Below are positions 61,391-64,000 of a stretch of DNA of 64,000 nt, in pieces. Numbering within the stretch: position 1 is the first letter of the stretch; every line of letters begins with the position of its first letter. The stretch is from Epiperipatus broadwayi (Eukaryota; Onychophora; Udeonychophora; Euonychophora; Peripatidae). The stretch is from contig JAQFVV010012419.1 of the NCBI GenBank assembly GCA_028023455.1, positions 434,001-498,000 of the forward strand. Direction: 5' to 3'. The notes under the pieces were generated by a model, which saw only the letters and a list, made by a program, of their open reading frames with translations, made no database searches and was not told the origin of the DNA. Position numbers and translations under genes: made by a program.

Positions 61391-61774
61391 ATTATTACTG
61401 AAACAGTCAGATCTGTATATCCTTCTGTTTCACCTACTATGTGCTAATAAACACAGAATTATATAAGTGTGAGAACATCTAATCATTTTTCAATAATTAA
61501 TTTAAATATTAATAAATTCCATTCTGAATAAAACATAGCATAAATACATAAATAAATAATTGAAAATAATATAGACATAGACTTAATTTGAAAAGAATAT
61601 AAAATTATAGATAAGATTTGGCTTTATTTTGCTTAATTATACTGAAATTAAATTAAAATAACTTAAATCAGATTAAATTCAATTAAATCGGACAAGACTT
61701 ACACATTAAATAAGAAAATAAAATTACATTCTAATTTAGAAATTAATATTTAGAAAGTTTAAAATAAATTAGTT
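61391..61774. other. AT-rich stretch
   Basis: No gene or repeat recognised. Confidence 0.5.
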
Positions 61775-63130
61775 TAAACAATATTGCCCATATGAATTTA
61801 GAATACATAAACTGAAAAAATAAAGAAAAAAAAAATTAATTAAAACCCACAAGTTCAATAAACATAAAAATTGATAAAATCCAAAAAGGCGGTGACTGCA
61901 CTCTAAATATTAAATGTTTATAACTTCTAAACTATGAATGTTATTAAAAGTTGAAATTTCCAAATACTAAAACATTATAACTTCTAATTACCAGAAATTC
62001 TTGGTTTGCCTCAAGTACATATTCTTCAAAATTTGGCTCAATGTCATAATGCCACTCAACTCTTGATAGCATATAATCTGTATAGGCTAGAAATTGATAA
62101 TTTGCATTGACATATCAAACTCTTGAAAATGATTCAAATTGCTAGTTATTTACATGTAAGTGACTTTTACCATCAACAATTGAACACAGAAACATGTTTA
62201 AAAAAATAAATAGATTTTATTATTGTTGATACAAAATACTGAAGTAGTTAATTGTCTAAAGTTAAGAATATTAATATTACAATAAATAAGAAATTAATAA
62301 ATCAAATTTATCCCTTGGACTATACTTAATTTGATTCCTTCATTTTGTTAAAATTCTCTAGGTTTTTAAGAACTGCCACTTTTCTTTTATTTCCGATTTA
62401 AAATATAGCTTGGAGATTATAATTATCAAGAAATGCATATTTAAATTTAGGTTTAAATAAATGAAGAAAAAAGTACAAATAAAGATCGACAACTGATCAA
62501 AGAAATAGATATGGAAACAATAATAGAATATTCATTGGAGTGCACTAACTAATTTAAAATGAAGGAATCAAATTAAGTGTAGCTCAAGAGATAAATCTGA
62601 TTTATTAAGTTTTTCTTTGTAATATTAATATGCTTAACTTCATATAATGAACTACTTCAGTATTTTGTATTAACAATAATAAAATTATTTATTTTTTAAA
62701 ATATGTTTTCGTGTTCATTTATTAATAATAAAAGTCACTTGCATGTAAATAACTAGAGATTTGTATCAATTTCAAGAGTTGGATGTATTGATGCGAATTA
62801 TCAATTTCTAAAGCACTTGTGGATCTCACGCAATCAAAAGTAGATTCCATTATGATGTTAAGAGCCACATTTCGAACAGTATCTACATGACAAACCGAGA
62901 ATTTCTGGTAACTAGAAGATATAATGTTTCAGTATTTGGAAATTCAGGCTTTTAATAACATTTGTAGTTTAGAAGTTATAAACATTTAATATTTAGAGTG
63001 TGGTCACCGCCATTTTGAATTCTATCAATTATACATTTATTGACCATGTGGGTTTTTAATTAATATTTTTTCCTTTACTTTTTCTGTTTAAGTACTCTAA
63101 ATTCATATGCTTTATTTCATATGAGCATAT
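61775..63130. mobile_element. Long palindromic element of about 1.35 kb
   Basis: The left arm (61,775-62,360) and right arm (62,560-63,130) are imperfect reverse complements with a 200-base centre. Matches include AAAGGCGGTGACTGCACTCT against AGAGTGTGGTCACCGCC, TAACTTCTAATTACCAGAAA against TTTCTGGTAACTAGAAG, and TTTGATTCCTTCATTTTGTT against AAAATGAAGGAATCAAA. It has no coding capacity and is unrelated by sequence to FB1-FB4. No clear target duplication was found. It is probably a non-autonomous DNA transposon with very long inverted repeats. Confidence 0.82.
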
Positions 63131-64000
63131 CCTTTTGATTGTCATGAGTAGATGATTTAATAAACTAGGAAACATAAAACTTGATTTTTTTAAAGGTTGG
63201 TGTAAATTTGGATAATGAATCCGAATTTAAAATATTTGTGTGCCTTTTTTAGTTATGTGACTCCATAAATATAACTGTATGAAAATGTAATTATTGTTTA
63301 AAATTGATTTTTTATTATGGTCATGAGTAGATCGTTTAATAAACTAGCAAACTTAAATTTCATTTTTTAAAATTGAGAATTTTGTGTTTTAATATTTTAA
63401 TCACATGATTGCATTTCTTGTAACTATGAATTTTTTTTTTTTTTATGAAAATAGCGATATGTAATATCAATGAAAAAGTCTGGTCAAACCAAGTTTTCAT
63501 TTTTTAATTTTTGATGAAAATTGCGAATTTTGTGTTTTATTATTTTAATCATTTGATTACTTTTCTTGTAACTATAAAAATTGTTTTTTTTTTATTTTTG
63601 ATGAAAATGGCGATTTTGTAAGGAATGTTCGGATTGTGACAATCATTTATCGCTTGGACGTCAGCCTGGGTTTTGGACAGTTCTTTTAATTCAAAATGGC
63701 CATGAGTGCAGTCAGCACCCATCTATGTACATCAAGTAAGAAATGAATAGTTGCACATGGCTACAGATACAGCAACTGGAATAAATCCTGAGTTCATTCT
63801 CTAAATGGGCGCATATAACACAGCAAAATCAAAACACAAGCAGAATAGCAGAAACGAATGAAGTAATCAAAATCAAAGAGAAGTAAAGAGTCTAATGAAG
63901 TCAGCAGAATAATAAAATGATTTTTAATTGGTCTTATATATACTAGCCACTTATTGTTTGACCCATTCAGGAATTTGAAGAATCTCCCTAATCAACAAAC
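63131..64000. other. Window end: degenerate short repeats, no gene
   Basis: TCATGAGTAGAT..TTTAATAAACTAG occurs at about 63,143 and 63,321, and GAATTTTGTGTTTTA..TTTTAATCA at about 63,378 and 63,527, so the region is a degenerate duplication of 150-180-base segments. The last 350 bases have higher GC but no recognised coding motif. Confidence 0.5.

Overview
The window is AT-rich eukaryotic DNA, almost certainly from an invertebrate animal. It is built almost entirely of decayed transposable elements. I see no bacterial-type operon, no rRNA or true tRNA gene, no CRISPR array and no convincing complete host gene. The animal assignment rests on the mix of elements: non-LTR retrotransposons of at least four kinds, a Ty3/gypsy-type LTR element, Penelope-like elements with a GIY-YIG endonuclease, a tRNA-derived SINE, Tigger-like MITEs and very long GATA microsatellites. 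I cannot name the species.

Region by region. 1-1.2 kb is the end of a 1.47-kb hairpin-ended repeat (called R1). 1.85-7.6 kb is the best-preserved element, a Tx1/L1-group LINE with ORF1 (zinc knuckle) and ORF2 (endonuclease, reverse transcriptase, C-terminal CCHC), broken by only three in-frame stops and one frameshift. 9.0-10.8 kb is a second hairpin-ended repeat (R2). 12.2-13.0 kb is a 5'-truncated RTE LINE joined to an (AT)n hairpin. 18.1-22.7 kb is a patchwork of a gypsy pol relic, a LINE tail, a Penelope RT fragment and a SINE. 23.05-23.73 kb is an apparently uninterrupted 680-bp (GATA)170. 27.0-32.4 kb is a CR1-like LINE with PHD-like finger, SGNH-esterase, endonuclease and RT, with two 230-bp tandem units at its 5' end. 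34.2 kb holds another LINE tail. 35.7-45.9 kb holds two R1 and two R2 copies and a gypsy gag relic. 45.9-57.6 kb is a cluster of inverted repeats: palindromic foldback elements, a facing pair of Tigger-like MITEs and two back-to-back pairs of Penelope fragments. 59.9-61.4 kb holds two more LINE fragments, and 61.8-63.1 kb is a further palindromic element of about 1.35 kb.

The elements do not work together as a pathway. They are layers of independent insertions, and nearly every coding segment carries stops, frameshifts or changed catalytic residues. One short stretch on the minus strand near 33.4 kb looks like a possible Ig-domain exon of a host gene. If real, the window lies in or next to a large intron.

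The most interesting signals are: R1 and R2 have unrelated bodies but seem to share both termini; Penelope copies are repeatedly arranged as 5'-truncated head-to-head pairs; a tRNA-headed SINE carries a hammerhead-like core; and palindromic elements are packed between 45.9 and 57.6 kb. All comparisons were made by eye, so boundaries of repeats are good to roughly 10-50 bases.
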